From Streptomyces phaeoluteigriseus (lineage in GTDB: Bacteria > Actinomycetota > Actinomycetes > Streptomycetales > Streptomycetaceae): DNA of 48,658 bases. Under the pieces are notes generated by a model. It saw nothing but the letters and a program-made list of their open reading frames with translations. It was not told the origin of the DNA and ran no database searches. The position numbers and the translations under genes are program-made. Where the stretch lies: NCBI RefSeq assembly GCF_001896135.2, contig NZ_MPOH02000016.1, positions 14,667 through 63,324 of the forward strand, read 5' to 3'. Below, in pieces: positions 1-9,170 of this stretch; the first letter of the stretch is position 1; each line of letters opens with the position of its first letter.

Positions 1-26
1 GCCCATTGCTCGCCACCTGCCCTGCG

Positions 27-151
27 CCCACCGCTGCCCTGCGCCCACCGCCTGTCCCGCACCCACCACCTGTCCCGCACCCACCACCTGTCCTTTGCCC
101 ACCGCCTGTCCCGCACCCACCGTCTCTCCTGCGCCCACCGCGTCTCCCCCG
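27..151. repeat. 18-bp tandem repeat array, about 7 units
   Basis: Seven head-to-tail units of 17-18 bp built on cccaccRcctgtcccgca, starting at 27, 44, 62, 80, 98, 116 and 134. The middle units are nearly identical and the outer ones diverge. The array stops directly against the stop codon (153-155) of the inositol-3-phosphate synthase-like gene. It has no dyad symmetry, so it does not look like a terminator. Function unknown. Confidence 0.85.
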
Positions 152-152
152 C

Positions 153-1282
153 TCACCGTCCGTCCTCCTCGCTCAGCCGTCGGGCGAAGCTCTCCAGTTC
201 CGCGTACTGCTCCGCCAGGGACGCCGGTGCGTCTCCCACGGGGTCCTTGAAGAAGAAGGCGAGTTCGGGGCGGGGGCCCGACAGACCCCGCTCGTGGGCG
301 CGGGCGAGGAGACGGGCCAGGTCCAGGACGAGCGGGGCGGCGAGAGCCGAGTCGCAGCCCTGCCAGATGGTCTGGAGGATCATGCGGGTGCCGAGGAAAC
401 CGTCGAAGGCGATGTGGTCCCAGGCGGTCTTCCAGTCGCCGAGGGCGGGCACGTCGTCGATGTGCACCTGGCCCTCGGGGACCGTGCCGAGGGTGTCGGC
501 GAGAACGCGTTCCTTGCCGGCGTTCTTGGCGGCGGCGGCCGCCGGGTCGGCCAGGGCGGCTCCGTCGCCGCCGCCCAGCAGATTGGTGCCGGACCAGGCC
601 CGCACCGCGAGGGCCCGCTGGGCGAACATCGGCCCGAGGACGGACCGCAGCAACGTCTGCCCGGTCTTTCCGTCGCGCCCTGCGTACGGCAGACCGCTCG
701 ACGCGGTGAGGGTGGCCAGGTCGGGGTGGTGCAGGCCGGTCGAGGGCGTGAAGTTGACGTAGGGGCAGCCGGCGCGCAGGGCCGCCGCTGCGTAGAGCGA
801 GCTGGCGGGCAGGGCCGGTCCGGTGGGGGCGGGTTCGGTGGAGGCGACGTTCACCACGACCGCGCGGGCCAGTCCGTTCCGTCGCACGAAGTCGCGCATG
901 TCCGTGGCGAAGGCGGCGATCAGCTGTTCCTCGTCGCGGGTCTCCCCCGGGAGGGGGCCGCCCGGCCTGATCTCCCCCTCGGCGGCGTCGAGTTCGGCCT
1001 CGACGGCGGCCGGCAGGCCGGGCGGGAGGACGCCGCCGGCGGCGAGTTGTTCGGCGCGCTTGGGCAGCGGGCAGTCCAGTGTGTCGTGTCCGCCGAAGAC
1101 GAGGGAGGACAGGGCGGCAGTCGGCTGTCGGCGAAGGCGGGGGTCTCGGTGACCAGGCCCGTCGGCGGGCGCAGTCCGGCGGTCAGGGCGGCGCAACCCG
1201 CCACGACGGTGGTGGCGACGGAGCCGCGGGCCCCGATCAGCCAGACGCCGATACGAGGGGGGAGTTGGCGGGGCGCGGACAT
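153..1282 (-). CDS. Inositol-3-phosphate synthase family protein (frame broken by one missing base)
   Basis: NAD-dependent myo-inositol-1-phosphate synthase family. The start is ATG at 1282 with GGAGG a few bases upstream, and the N-terminus carries the dinucleotide-binding motif GARGSVATT. The reading frame then changes near 1105-1115: the first frame gives TETPAFADSRLPP and the second resumes with LSSLVFGGHDT and runs intact to the stop at 153. Adding one base (for example a C to the CCC run) gives a continuous 376-residue protein, so either a sequencing error or a very recent mutation is likely. It is the last visible gene of the minus-strand sugar locus, after ThuA-DUF1080. True inositol synthase activity is not certain, because related NAD enzymes of this fold occur in other pathways. 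Family call is firm; substrate is open. Confidence 0.8.
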
Positions 1283-1451
1283 GAGCGGCCTCCTTGTCGT
1301 GCGCGAAGCTGGGCGCGGAGAGGTGAGCGCGGAGAGGTGAGCGCCGGGGGGGAGCACCGAGGGTGTAGCGAGCGGCGAGCGGCGAAGAAGCATGCAGAAG
1401 GCAGCGGTGGTGACGGCGGGCGGAGGTCCGGCGTCCTCCGCCCGCCGCCGT

Positions 1452-2795
1452 TCAGGAGCCCTTGACGGGCAGTTCCTTGATCCGGACGTCGCGGAAGGAC
1501 ACCTGGTCGTCGGCTCCGTGGTTCTGGAGACCGAGGTGACCGTCGCGCAGACTCCGGGTCGGATCGGTGTTGGTGAAATCGTTGATCTTCACGCCGTTGA
1601 GCCACACGCGCAGACGTTCGCCCTCGACGCGGATCTCGTACGTGTTCCACTCCCCCGGCGGGTTCAGCGCACGGTCGCGCTTCTTCAGGTCGGCGGACCG
1701 GAAGCCGTAGACGGACCCCGTGGTCCTCTCGGGTACGTCGGTGGCGTCGATCTGGATCTCGTAGCCGTTGTTCACCGCCGACCAGGGGTCGTCGGAGGGC
1801 GGGAAGCCGACGAACACACCGGAGTTGTCGTCGCCGGAAGCGCTCGCCATCCTCCAGTCGAGCTTCAGGGAGTACGAGGAGAAGCCCGAGGTCGCGTGCC
1901 AGAGCAGGCCCATCCCGCCCGACGACGTGAGGGTGCCGTCGTCGTCGAGGGTGAAGGAGCCGGGGCCGGCCTGCCGCCAGCCGTCCAGTGAGCTGCCGTC
2001 GAAGAGTGGACGGTATCCGTTCTCCGGTCGGCAGTCGGCCTGGGTCTCGCCGACCGCATACAGGATTCCGCCGACCAGGTGTCTACGGAATACCGGATCC
2101 GCGTAGGACTCCTTCGTGTGCCCGCCGCCGGTGTAGAAGGCGCGGCCGCCCTGGTAGTCCTGGCACCAGGCGATCGGATGGTCGCCCCGCATGGTGCCGC
2201 CGGAGTAGGAGGACTCGTCGAGCGAGGCCAGGACGTGCGCCCGGTCGCGGGGGTTGGAGCGGTAGTTGTACCACTCGTCGGTGCGGATCCAGGACCGCGG
2301 GAGGTCCGAGGTCGCCGGGTGGGCGTGGTCCTCGACGTCGACGGTGGCCGGCTGGATCGCCGGGTGGGACTCGAAGTAGGCGCCGGCGAGGCCGCCGTAG
2401 AAGGGCCAGTCGTACTCGGTGTCGGCTGCCGCGTGGATGCCGACGTAGCCACCACCGCGGTGGATGTAGTCCTCGAAGGCGCGCTGCTGGGTGTCGTCGA
2501 GGACGTCTCCGGTGGTCGAGAGGAACACCACCGCGTCGTAGCGCCGCAGGTTCGTGGGCGTGAAGGCGCCCGCGTCCTCGGTGGCGTCGACGGCGAAGCC
2601 CGCGGTTCCGCCCGACTCCTTGAGCGCGGTGATGCCGTCGGGGATCGAGTCGTGCCGGAAGCCTGCCGTCTTGGAGAAGACCAGCACGCGTGCGTCCGCG
2701 GTGGACGGGGCGTGCGGGACGGCGGGCGGGGTGAAACCGCCGAGAAGCAGGGCGGCTCCCGCAAGTGACGTGGCCAGTCGGCCGGTTGAGCGCAT
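1452..2795 (-). CDS. Secreted ThuA domain-DUF1080 (3-keto-glycoside hydrolase-like) protein
   Basis: A 447-residue exported protein with a signal peptide at about 1-30. Residues 36-240 form a ThuA (class I glutamine amidotransferase-like) domain starting VLVFSKTAGFRHDSI. Residues 255-445 form a DUF1080 domain, a concanavalin/LamG-like jelly roll now linked to hydrolysis of 3-keto-disaccharides and 3-keto-glycosides. The start ATG at 2795 follows GGAGG. It lies 12 bp after the PQQ-type dehydrogenase gene, so the two secreted proteins are probably co-translated. I infer that it acts on glycosides after oxidation by an operon partner; neither substrate nor activity can be read from the sequence. 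Fusion of ThuA to DUF1080 in one secreted chain is known in actinobacteria. Confidence 0.88.
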   Translation of the reverse strand: MRSTGRLATSLAGAALLLGGFTPPAVPHAPSTADARVLVFSKTAGFRHDSIPDGITALKESGGTAGFAVDATEDAGAFTPTNLRRYDAVVFLSTTGDVLDDTQQRAFEDYIHRGGGYVGIHAAADTEYDWPFYGGLAGAYFESHPAIQPATVDVEDHAHPATSDLPRSWIRTDEWYNYRSNPRDRAHVLASLDESSYSGGTMRGDHPIAWCQDYQGGRAFYTGGGHTKESYADPVFRRHLVGGILYAVGETQADCRPENGYRPLFDGSSLDGWRQAGPGSFTLDDDGTLTSSGGMGLLWHATSGFSSYSLKLDWRMASASGDDNSGVFVGFPPSDDPWSAVNNGYEIQIDATDVPERTTGSVYGFRSADLKKRDRALNPPGEWNTYEIRVEGERLRVWLNGVKINDFTNTDPTRSLRDGHLGLQNHGADDQVSFRDVRIKELPVKGS

Positions 2796-2807
2796 GAGAG
2801 CCTCCTC

Positions 2808-5362
2808 TCAGCCTGTGGTGAAGGTGAAGTCGTCCAGCTCGTAGAGGGCTCCCGAACCGCTCCCCTTGAAGACGAGGTGGAGGGTGGTCGTGCCCCTCGG
2901 GGCGCGGGACAGGCCGGCGCTGACGTCCTGGTAGGTGTCCCAGCCGCCGGTGGCCGGCACGGTCGCCCTGCCCAGCAGGGTGCCGGTGGGCGAGCCGGCG
3001 CGGACCTCGAGGGTTCCGCCGGACCCGGCGGACGAGACGCGGGCGGTGAGCTTCTTGGCGTCGGCGAGGACGTACGGCGTGAAGGAGATCCAGTCGCCGG
3101 AGGAGATCGCGCCGACCGTCCGGCCGCCGTGCGCCGATTCGCGGGTGGTCACCGTGACGCCGGAGGAGTCCCCGAAGTGCTCGGCCTGACGGTGGCGGGG
3201 CTGGAGCAGGTTCTGGTCGTGGGTGGTGAGCGCCGCCTGGCCGCCGCCTCCGCCGTCGGTGTACTCGGCGTCGAACACGCCGAAGATGTTGGCGTCGTCG
3301 TCATGGCCGCCGTCGGCGCTGGTCTGGACGGTGCCGGTGCAGCCGTTCGCCGAGGTGACGGGGTGGCCGTGACTGTCGTGGCCGAGGACGAAGGTGACCT
3401 TGACCTTCGAGCAGTCGATCGTGCGGTCCTCCGGGTCGGTGACGCGCACCTTGAACGGGATGGCGTCGCCGAAGCTGAACAGCTGCCCGTCCGCGGGAGT
3501 TCGAGGGTGACCTTGGGTGCGGTGTTGCCGACGACCACCTGCACGCTCGCGCTTCCGGTGCGTCCGCTCGGGTCCTTCGCGGTGAGCGTGGCGGTGTAGG
3601 TGCCGTTCTTCCGGTAGCGGTGCGTGGGATCGGTCGCGGTGGAGGTGGCACCGTCGCCGAAGTCCCAGCTGTACGTGAGCGCGTCACCGTCCTGGTCCGT
3701 CGTGCCGGCGGAGGAGAAGCGCACCCTGAGCGGCGCCTGGCCAGAGGTGCGGTCGGCCGTCGCCCGGGCGACGGGGGAGTGGCCGTCGGTGGCGTTCTCG
3801 ATGCGGTACAGGGCGGAGTGCTCGTCGCCGCCGAACCAGGAGACGCCGTAGTCGAGGACGTACAGCGCGCCGTCGGGACCGAAGGTCATGTCCATGATCT
3901 GGGTGCCGGTCCACGGTACGTCGTTGATCGCCTGCACCGTGCCGTCGGCGTCGCTGGTGATCCGCTTGATCCAGCGGCGGCCGAACTCCCCGGCGAAGAA
4001 GTCGCCGTCGTAGGCCTCGGGGAACTTCACGGGTGAGTCGAGCGCCGGGTCGTAGTGGTAGACCGGGCCGCCCATCGGCGACTCCGAGCCGCTGCCGAAC
4101 TCGGGCAGCGAACCGCCGTCGTACGGGATCCAGGCGGGCTGGGCCGGCGGCAGGTCGGTGAGGCCGGTGTTGTGGGGCGAGGTGTTCTTCGGGGCGGCGC
4201 AGTCGAACGGCTCACCGGATACTCCGGTCGCGAAGTCGTAGGCGATGTACGGGTCGTTGTCGCCCGTGCAGAACGGCCACCCGAAGTTTCCGGGGCGGGT
4301 GACACGTGCGAACTCCACCTGTCCGGCGGGGCCGCGGGCCGGGTCGGCGGACCCGGCGTCCGGGCCGTAGTCGCCGACGTAGAGGATGCCCGTCTCCCTG
4401 TCGACGCTGAACCGGAACGGGTTGCGGAAACCCATCGCGTAGATCTCGGGCCGCGTCCTGTCCGTGCCGGGTGCGAAGAGGTTCCCGTCGGGGACCGTGT
4501 ACGAACCGTCGGCGTTCACCTTGATGCGCAGGATCTTGCCGCGCAGGTCGTTGGTGTTGCCCGACGAACGCCGGGCGTCGAAGGCGGGGTTGCGGTTCGG
4601 GCGGTCGTCGATGGGCGTGAAGCCGTCCGACTGGAAGGGGTTGGTGTCGTCACCCGTCGACAGGTACAGGTTGCCCGCCGCGTCGAAGTCGATGTCGCCG
4701 CCGACGTGGCAGCACAGCCCGCGGGAGGCCGGCACGTCGAGGATCTTCGTCTCGCTGGCGGTGTCCAGGGTTCCGTCGGTCCTCAGGACGAACCGGGAGA
4801 GCCGGTTGACGCCGTCGAAGGGCGCGAAGTCGGCGGCCGTCCCGGTCTCGGGGGCGTCTCCGGCCGGGGTGTCCAACGGGGGAGCGTAGTACAGGTAGAT
4901 GAAGCGGTTGGTGCTGAACTGCGGGTCGACGCCGATGCCTTGGAGGCCTTCCTCGTCGTGGGAGTACACGGCGAGCTTGCCCGCCAGGCGGGTGTTGCCG
5001 GCGGCGTCGGTGAGGCGCAGTTCGCCGTCGCGCGAGGTGTGCAGGACGGAGCGGTCGGGGAGGACGGCGAGCGACATGGGCTCGCCGACCTCCGCCTCAC
5101 CCTTGGCGAGGGTGACCTGCTGGAAGTCCTCCGCGGCGACGGCCGAGGTCGGGGCCGAGACCGAGGTCGGGGCCGAGACCGAGGTGGGGGCTTCCCGGCC
5201 GGCGACGGCTGCGCCGGCCTGGGGTGCGGTGAGGCCGAGTGACGCCCCGGCCAGCAGGGCGCCGCCGAACAGGGCGATCGCCCTGTGCAGCGAGGGACGT
5301 CGTCTGCGGGTCTGGTGTCTGCCGGTGCCGGTGGTGCGGGTGGTGCGATCGTTCCCGTGCAC
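2808..5362 (-). CDS. Secreted PQQ-dependent sugar dehydrogenase-like protein with PKD and CBM6 domains (frame broken by one missing base)
   Basis: GTG start at 5362 with GGAGG six bases upstream. An arginine-rich n-region and hydrophobic core (to about residue 53) form a signal peptide. Residues 57-75 are a short APTSVS repeat encoded by an 18-bp DNA repeat. Then come a GSDH/aldose dehydrogenase six-blade propeller (about 80-520), a PKD domain with WDFGDG (about 530-615), an Ig-like stretch and a C-terminal CBM6 (about 725-851). The frame changes near 3497: ELPRTGSCS in one frame should read on as ELPADGQLFSFGDA in the other. One extra C or G restores an 851-residue protein. The CBM6 end without its partner would be spurious as a separate gene. 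Likely role: extracellular oxidation of carbohydrate, tethered to polysaccharide. Cofactor is inferred from the family only. Confidence 0.87.
5145..5190. repeat. In-gene 18-bp tandem repeat
   Basis: Unit gaggtcggggccgagacc occurs at 5145-5162 and 5163-5180, with a partial copy at 5181-5190. It encodes a six-residue APTSVS repeat right after the signal peptide of the PQQ-type dehydrogenase, so copy number would change linker length in whole-residue steps without breaking the frame. Confidence 0.85.
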
Positions 5363-5450
5363 GGGTGCCTCCAGGGTGGGGCCGGATGTACGTGCGGGTG
5401 CTTGCGCCGGGATGCGCCGTCATCCCGGAAGACCGGTGATGAGCCTGGGA

Positions 5451-6449
5451 TCAGTTGCCGAACGCCGCGTCGAAGGAGGCCGACGGCGGCTCGAAGTCGT
5501 AGGCCTTGAGGTGTCTCAGTGCCTCGGGGGCGCCCTGGAGCCGGTCCATGCCGGCGTCCTCCCACTCCACCGAGACCGGGCCGCGGTAGTCGATCGAGCG
5601 CAGCATCCGGAAGACGTCCTCCCAGGGGACGTCGCCGTGGCCGGCTGACACGAAGTCCCAGCCGCGGCGCGGGTCGCCCCAGGGCAGGTGGGAGCCGAGG
5701 CGGCCGTTGCGGCCGTCGAGGCGCTTGCGGGCCTCCTTGCAGTCCACGTGGTAGATGCGGTCGCGGAAGTCCCACAGGAAGCCGACCGGGTCGAGGTCCT
5801 GCCACACGAAGTGGCTGGGGTCGAAGTTCAGGCCGAAAGCCGGTCGACGGTCGACCGCGTCCAGTGTGCGTACGGTCGTCCAGTAGTCGTAGGCGATCTC
5901 GCTCGGGTGGACCTCGTGCGCGAACCGCACGCCCTCCGCGTCGAAGACGTCGAGGATCGGGTTCCAGCGCTCGGCGAAATCCTCGTAACCACGATCGATC
6001 ATGGTTTCCGGGGCGGGCGGGAACATGGCGACCAGGTGCCAGATGGCGGAGCCGGTGAAGCCGATGACGGTGTCGACGCCGAACGCGGCCGCCGCGCGGG
6101 CGGTGTCGGCGATCTCGGCGGCGGCCCGTCGCCGGACGCCCTCCGGTTCGCCGTCGCCCCAGATCCGGGCGGGCAGGATGGCCTGGTGGCGTTCGTCGAT
6201 GATGGCGTCGCAGACCGCCTGGCCGACGAGGTGGTTGGAGACGGCCCAGCAGCGCAGGCCGTACTTGTCGAGCAGGGCCCGCCTGGAATCGAGGTACGTC
6301 GGGTCGGCCAGGGCCTTGTCGACCTCGAAGTGATCGCCCCAGCAGGCGAGTTCGAGACCGTCGTAGCCGAAGTCGCGGGCGAGGCGGCAGACCTCCTCCA
6401 GGGGAAGGTCAGCCCACTGGCCGGTGAAGAGTGTGAATCTGCGGGGCAT
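5451..6449 (-). CDS. TIM-barrel sugar phosphate isomerase/epimerase (AP-endonuclease 2 fold)
   Basis: A 332-residue cytoplasmic enzyme of the xylose isomerase-like/IolE-type TIM barrel family. The start ATG at 6449 has GGAGG about 8 bases upstream; a longer in-frame extension is possible but lacks support. Recognisable features are GYDGLELACWGDHFE near the N-terminus and the metal-site motifs HEVHPSE, FDPSHFVWQ, HVDCKEA and SVEWED, which supply the Glu/Asp/His ligands typical of the family. It begins 13 bp after the Gfo/Idh dehydrogenase gene, and this pair is a recurrent couple for oxidising and rearranging sugars, inositols and, in some systems, 3-keto-glycosides. Substrate unknown. Confidence 0.88.
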   Translation of the reverse strand: MPRRFTLFTGQWADLPLEEVCRLARDFGYDGLELACWGDHFEVDKALADPTYLDSRRALLDKYGLRCWAVSNHLVGQAVCDAIIDERHQAILPARIWGDGEPEGVRRRAAAEIADTARAAAAFGVDTVIGFTGSAIWHLVAMFPPAPETMIDRGYEDFAERWNPILDVFDAEGVRFAHEVHPSEIAYDYWTTVRTLDAVDRRPAFGLNFDPSHFVWQDLDPVGFLWDFRDRIYHVDCKEARKRLDGRNGRLGSHLPWGDPRRGWDFVSAGHGDVPWEDVFRMLRSIDYRGPVSVEWEDAGMDRLQGAPEALRHLKAYDFEPPSASFDAAFGN

Positions 6450-6462
6450 GCTGCGAGCCTCC

Positions 6463-7698
6463 TCAGTCGGCGATCGGGGTGTAGACGGAGTTCTTCTCGG
6501 CGCTCTCCTCGACGGCCGCGAGGACGCGCTGGACCTGGAGTCCCTCCGCGAAGGAGGGTTCCGGCACCCGGCCCTCGGCGATGGCGTGGACGAGGTCGCG
6601 CGCCTGGTGCACGAAGGTGTGCTCGTAGCCGAGGCCGTGGCCGGGTGGCCACCAGCCGTCCAGGTAGGGGTGGTCCGGCTCGGTGACGAGGATGCGGCGG
6701 AAGCCGGCGTGGACGGCGGGCTCGGTGGCGTCGTGGAACCACAGTTCGTTGAGGCGTTCCAGGTCGAAGGCCAACGAGCCGCGCTCCCCGTTGAGTTCGA
6801 GGCGCAGGGCGTTCTTGCGGCCGGTGGCGTAGCGGGTCGCCTCGAAGGAGGCGAGGGCGCCGGAGGTGAAGCGGCCGGTGAACACGGCGGCGTCGTCGAC
6901 GGTGACCGTGCCGGTGCCGTGGGCTGCCCCACCGGTGGCCCCGGCCAGGCCGCTGCTCGGCCCGCCGGGCAGCGGCCGCTGTCGCACGAAGGTCTCGGTG
7001 AGCGCGGAGACCCCGGCCAGCCGCTCCCCCACCAGGTGTTGTGCGAGGTCGACGATGTGCGCGCCGAGGTCGCCGAGGGAGCCGGAGCCCGCCAGCTCCT
7101 TGCGCATCCGCCAGGTCAGCGGGAACTCCGGGTCGTTGAGCCAGTCCTGGAGGTACGTCACCCGGACGTGCCGCAGCGGGCCGAGCCGCCCCTCGGCCAC
7201 CATGCGCCGGGCCAGCGCGGTGGCGGGGACCCTGCGGTAGTTGAAGCCGACCATAGCCAGCCGACCGCGTGTCGTGAAAGCGGTTTCGGCAGCGTGCGCC
7301 ATGGTCTCGGCTTCCTCGACCGTGTTCGCCAGCGGCTTCTCGCACAGGACGTGCTTGCCGGCGGCCAGCGCGGCGAGCGCGATCTCGGCGTGACTGTCGC
7401 CGGGTGTGCAGATGTCGACCAGGTCCACGTCGTCGCGTGCGATCAGCGCCCGCCAGTCGGTCTCGGTCGTCGCCCAGCCGTGCCGGTCGGCCGCCGCGCG
7501 GACGGCGGCGGCGTCGCGGCCGCAGAGCGCGGTGAGCACCGGGCGCAGGGGCAGGTCGAAGACGCGGCCCGCGGTGCGCCAGCCCTGGGAGTGGGCGGCG
7601 CCCATGAAGGCGTAGCCGACCATGCCGACGCGGAGCGGGGGCTTGCCGGCCTCCGCGCCGGCCTCCTCCGGGCCCGCTGACTGCTGCGGCTGTTCCAT
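6463..7698 (-). CDS. Gfo/Idh/MocA family NAD(P)-dependent oxidoreductase
   Basis: A 411-residue cytosolic dehydrogenase. ATG at 7698 has GGAGG nearby; the upstream in-frame extension is arginine/proline-rich low-complexity and is rejected. The N-terminal Rossmann domain starts RVGMVGYAFMGAAHSQGW. The family catalytic-lysine motif EKPLANT and the strand DIVDLAQH-like motif (LGDLGAHIVDLAQH) are present, followed by the C-terminal alpha/beta domain. Such enzymes oxidise sugars, inositols or glycosides, often at C3. It leads the enzyme part of the locus: isomerase, PQQ-type dehydrogenase, ThuA-DUF1080 and inositol synthase-like genes follow with short gaps. A 393-bp gap separates it from the transporter genes, so it probably has its own promoter. 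Confidence 0.88.
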   Translation of the reverse strand: MEQPQQSAGPEEAGAEAGKPPLRVGMVGYAFMGAAHSQGWRTAGRVFDLPLRPVLTALCGRDAAAVRAAADRHGWATTETDWRALIARDDVDLVDICTPGDSHAEIALAALAAGKHVLCEKPLANTVEEAETMAHAAETAFTTRGRLAMVGFNYRRVPATALARRMVAEGRLGPLRHVRVTYLQDWLNDPEFPLTWRMRKELAGSGSLGDLGAHIVDLAQHLVGERLAGVSALTETFVRQRPLPGGPSSGLAGATGGAAHGTGTVTVDDAAVFTGRFTSGALASFEATRYATGRKNALRLELNGERGSLAFDLERLNELWFHDATEPAVHAGFRRILVTEPDHPYLDGWWPPGHGLGYEHTFVHQARDLVHAIAEGRVPEPSFAEGLQVQRVLAAVEESAEKNSVYTPIAD

Positions 7699-8091
7699 GC
7701 AGGTGTCCTCCTCGTCGTCGTGGCACGGTGGGGGGTGGGGCCTGCCGGGCGGGCGGCTCGGGTCGGGCCGTCGGTGGGGACGCCTCACCGGTCGGGTCGC
7801 TCGTCGGTCCGCACCCCGGTACGGCCCGCTGTCGCACGCACCGCCCCGCCGGGACACGCCCCTCTCCCCCGCATGCGTCCCGGTCCGCCGCACCCCCTGG
7901 GGCGCGTATCACTGCGCCGCGCACCGCTGCCGGGAGCCGACGGCGTGCGCCCGGCGGGAGCCGGCGGGAGTCGAGGCGGAAACGGGGTGGAAGCGGGGGG
8001 TGGAAGCGGTTCCCCGGTCACCGGCGCGCCCCGGTGGCCTCCGCCCGGTGACCGGCGCGGGTCGGCCGGCCGGCCGGGCGGAGCCCGTGTC
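7699..8091. other. 393-bp intergenic region between transporter and enzyme genes
   Basis: No convincing gene. It holds the hairpin at 8014-8055 that probably ends the ABC transporter transcript. To its left are repeated gtggaagcgg words near 7988-8012 that include an imperfect dyad ggaa-gcgg-ttcc, a possible regulator site upstream of the Gfo/Idh gene. The rest is GC-rich without clear promoter elements. Confidence 0.5.
8014..8055 (-). terminator. Stem-loop terminator after the ABC substrate-binding gene
   Basis: Perfect 11-bp inverted repeat, CCGGTCACCGG at 8014-8024 and CCGGTGACCGG at 8045-8055, with a 20-base loop. It lies 37 bp beyond the lipoprotein stop codon. There is no T-tract, as is usual in Streptomyces. 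Confidence 0.65.
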
Positions 8092-9153
8092 TCACCGGAA
8101 GCCGGTGGACATGTACTGGTCGACGTTCTCCTTGTCGACCACCGCCGAGTAGAGGGTGATCGAGGCGGGGATCTCGTACTCGGCGAGGCCGCCGACACCC
8201 TTGCTCTGCCCGAGGGCACGGGCGAGGTCGATGGCGGAGGCGGCCATGGTGGGCGGGTAGAGGACGGTGGCCTTGAGGACGCCGTTGTCCTGCTTGATCG
8301 CCTGGAAGGCGGAGAGGGCACCCGCGCCGCCGACCATCATGAAGTCGTCGCGGCCGGCCTGTTCGATGGCGCGCAACGCGCCTACGCCCTGGTCGTCGTC
8401 GTGGTTCCACAGCGCGTCGAACTTCGACTGTGCCTGGAGGAGTTGGGCCATCTTCGCCTGCCCGGACTCGACCGTGAAGTCGGCGGCCTGACGGGCCACC
8501 TTCTTGATGTTGGGATAGTTCTTCAGCGCGTCGTCGAAGCCCTGGGTGCGCTGCTTGGTGAGTTCCAGGTTGTCCAGGCCGGCGAGTTCGATGACCCGGG
8601 CGTCGGACTTGCCCTTGAGCTTCTCGCCGATGTAGTGGCCGGCACTGAGGCCCATGCCGTAGTTGTCGCCGCCGATCCAACAACGGTACGCCTGGGGGGT
8701 GTTGAAGATCCGGTCGAGGTTGACGACCGGGATGCCCGCGCGCATCGCCTGGAGACCGACCTGGGTGAGGGCCTTGCCGTCGGCGGGCAGGACGACCAGC
8801 ACGTCGACCTTCTTGTTGATGAGGGTCTCGATCTGGCCGATCTGCTGAGCGGTGTCGTTCGAACCCTCGGTGATCTCCAGGGTGACGTCGGAGTACTTCT
8901 CGGCCCGGTTCTTGGCGTTGTCATTGATGGCGTTGAGCCAGCCGTGGTCGGCCTGGGGTCCGGCGAAGCCGATGGTGACCTGCTTGCCGGGCTTGTCGTC
9001 GGCGGCCGGCCGGGTGTCGGCGGCGGGCTCCTCGTCCTTGGGGCCATTGCTCGTGCAACCGGTCAGCAGGGCGCCGGCCGAGACGGCGGCGGTCCCGAGG
9101 AGCAGACCTCGGCGGCTGGCGAAGCGGCTCGGAAATCTCATCGGCTCTGGCAT
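8092..9153 (-). CDS. Sugar ABC transporter substrate-binding lipoprotein
   Basis: A 353-residue periplasmic-binding-protein type I (RbsB-like) lipoprotein. ATG at 9153 is preceded by an AAGG element. A twin-arginine pair (ASRRGLLLG) and lipobox LLTGC put the lipid-modified Cys at residue 33, so it may use the Tat route. The mature part starts VTIGFAGPQADHGWL and follows the two-lobe ribose-binding pattern. It is last in the transporter operon, 18 bp after the permease gene. It captures the sugar or glycoside outside the membrane and hands it to the permease. The ligand cannot be named; neighbours suggest a modified sugar, polyol or glycoside. Confidence 0.9.
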   Translation of the reverse strand: MPEPMRFPSRFASRRGLLLGTAAVSAGALLTGCTSNGPKDEEPAADTRPAADDKPGKQVTIGFAGPQADHGWLNAINDNAKNRAEKYSDVTLEITEGSNDTAQQIGQIETLINKKVDVLVVLPADGKALTQVGLQAMRAGIPVVNLDRIFNTPQAYRCWIGGDNYGMGLSAGHYIGEKLKGKSDARVIELAGLDNLELTKQRTQGFDDALKNYPNIKKVARQAADFTVESGQAKMAQLLQAQSKFDALWNHDDDQGVGALRAIEQAGRDDFMMVGGAGALSAFQAIKQDNGVLKATVLYPPTMAASAIDLARALGQSKGVGGLAEYEIPASITLYSAVVDKENVDQYMSTGFR

Positions 9154-9170
9154 GGCGGTGAACCCTTTCC

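Noticed and set aside
2808..3449. Separate 213-residue CBM6 protein
   Set aside because: It has no signal peptide or ribosome site and continues the PQQ-type dehydrogenase after a one-base break.
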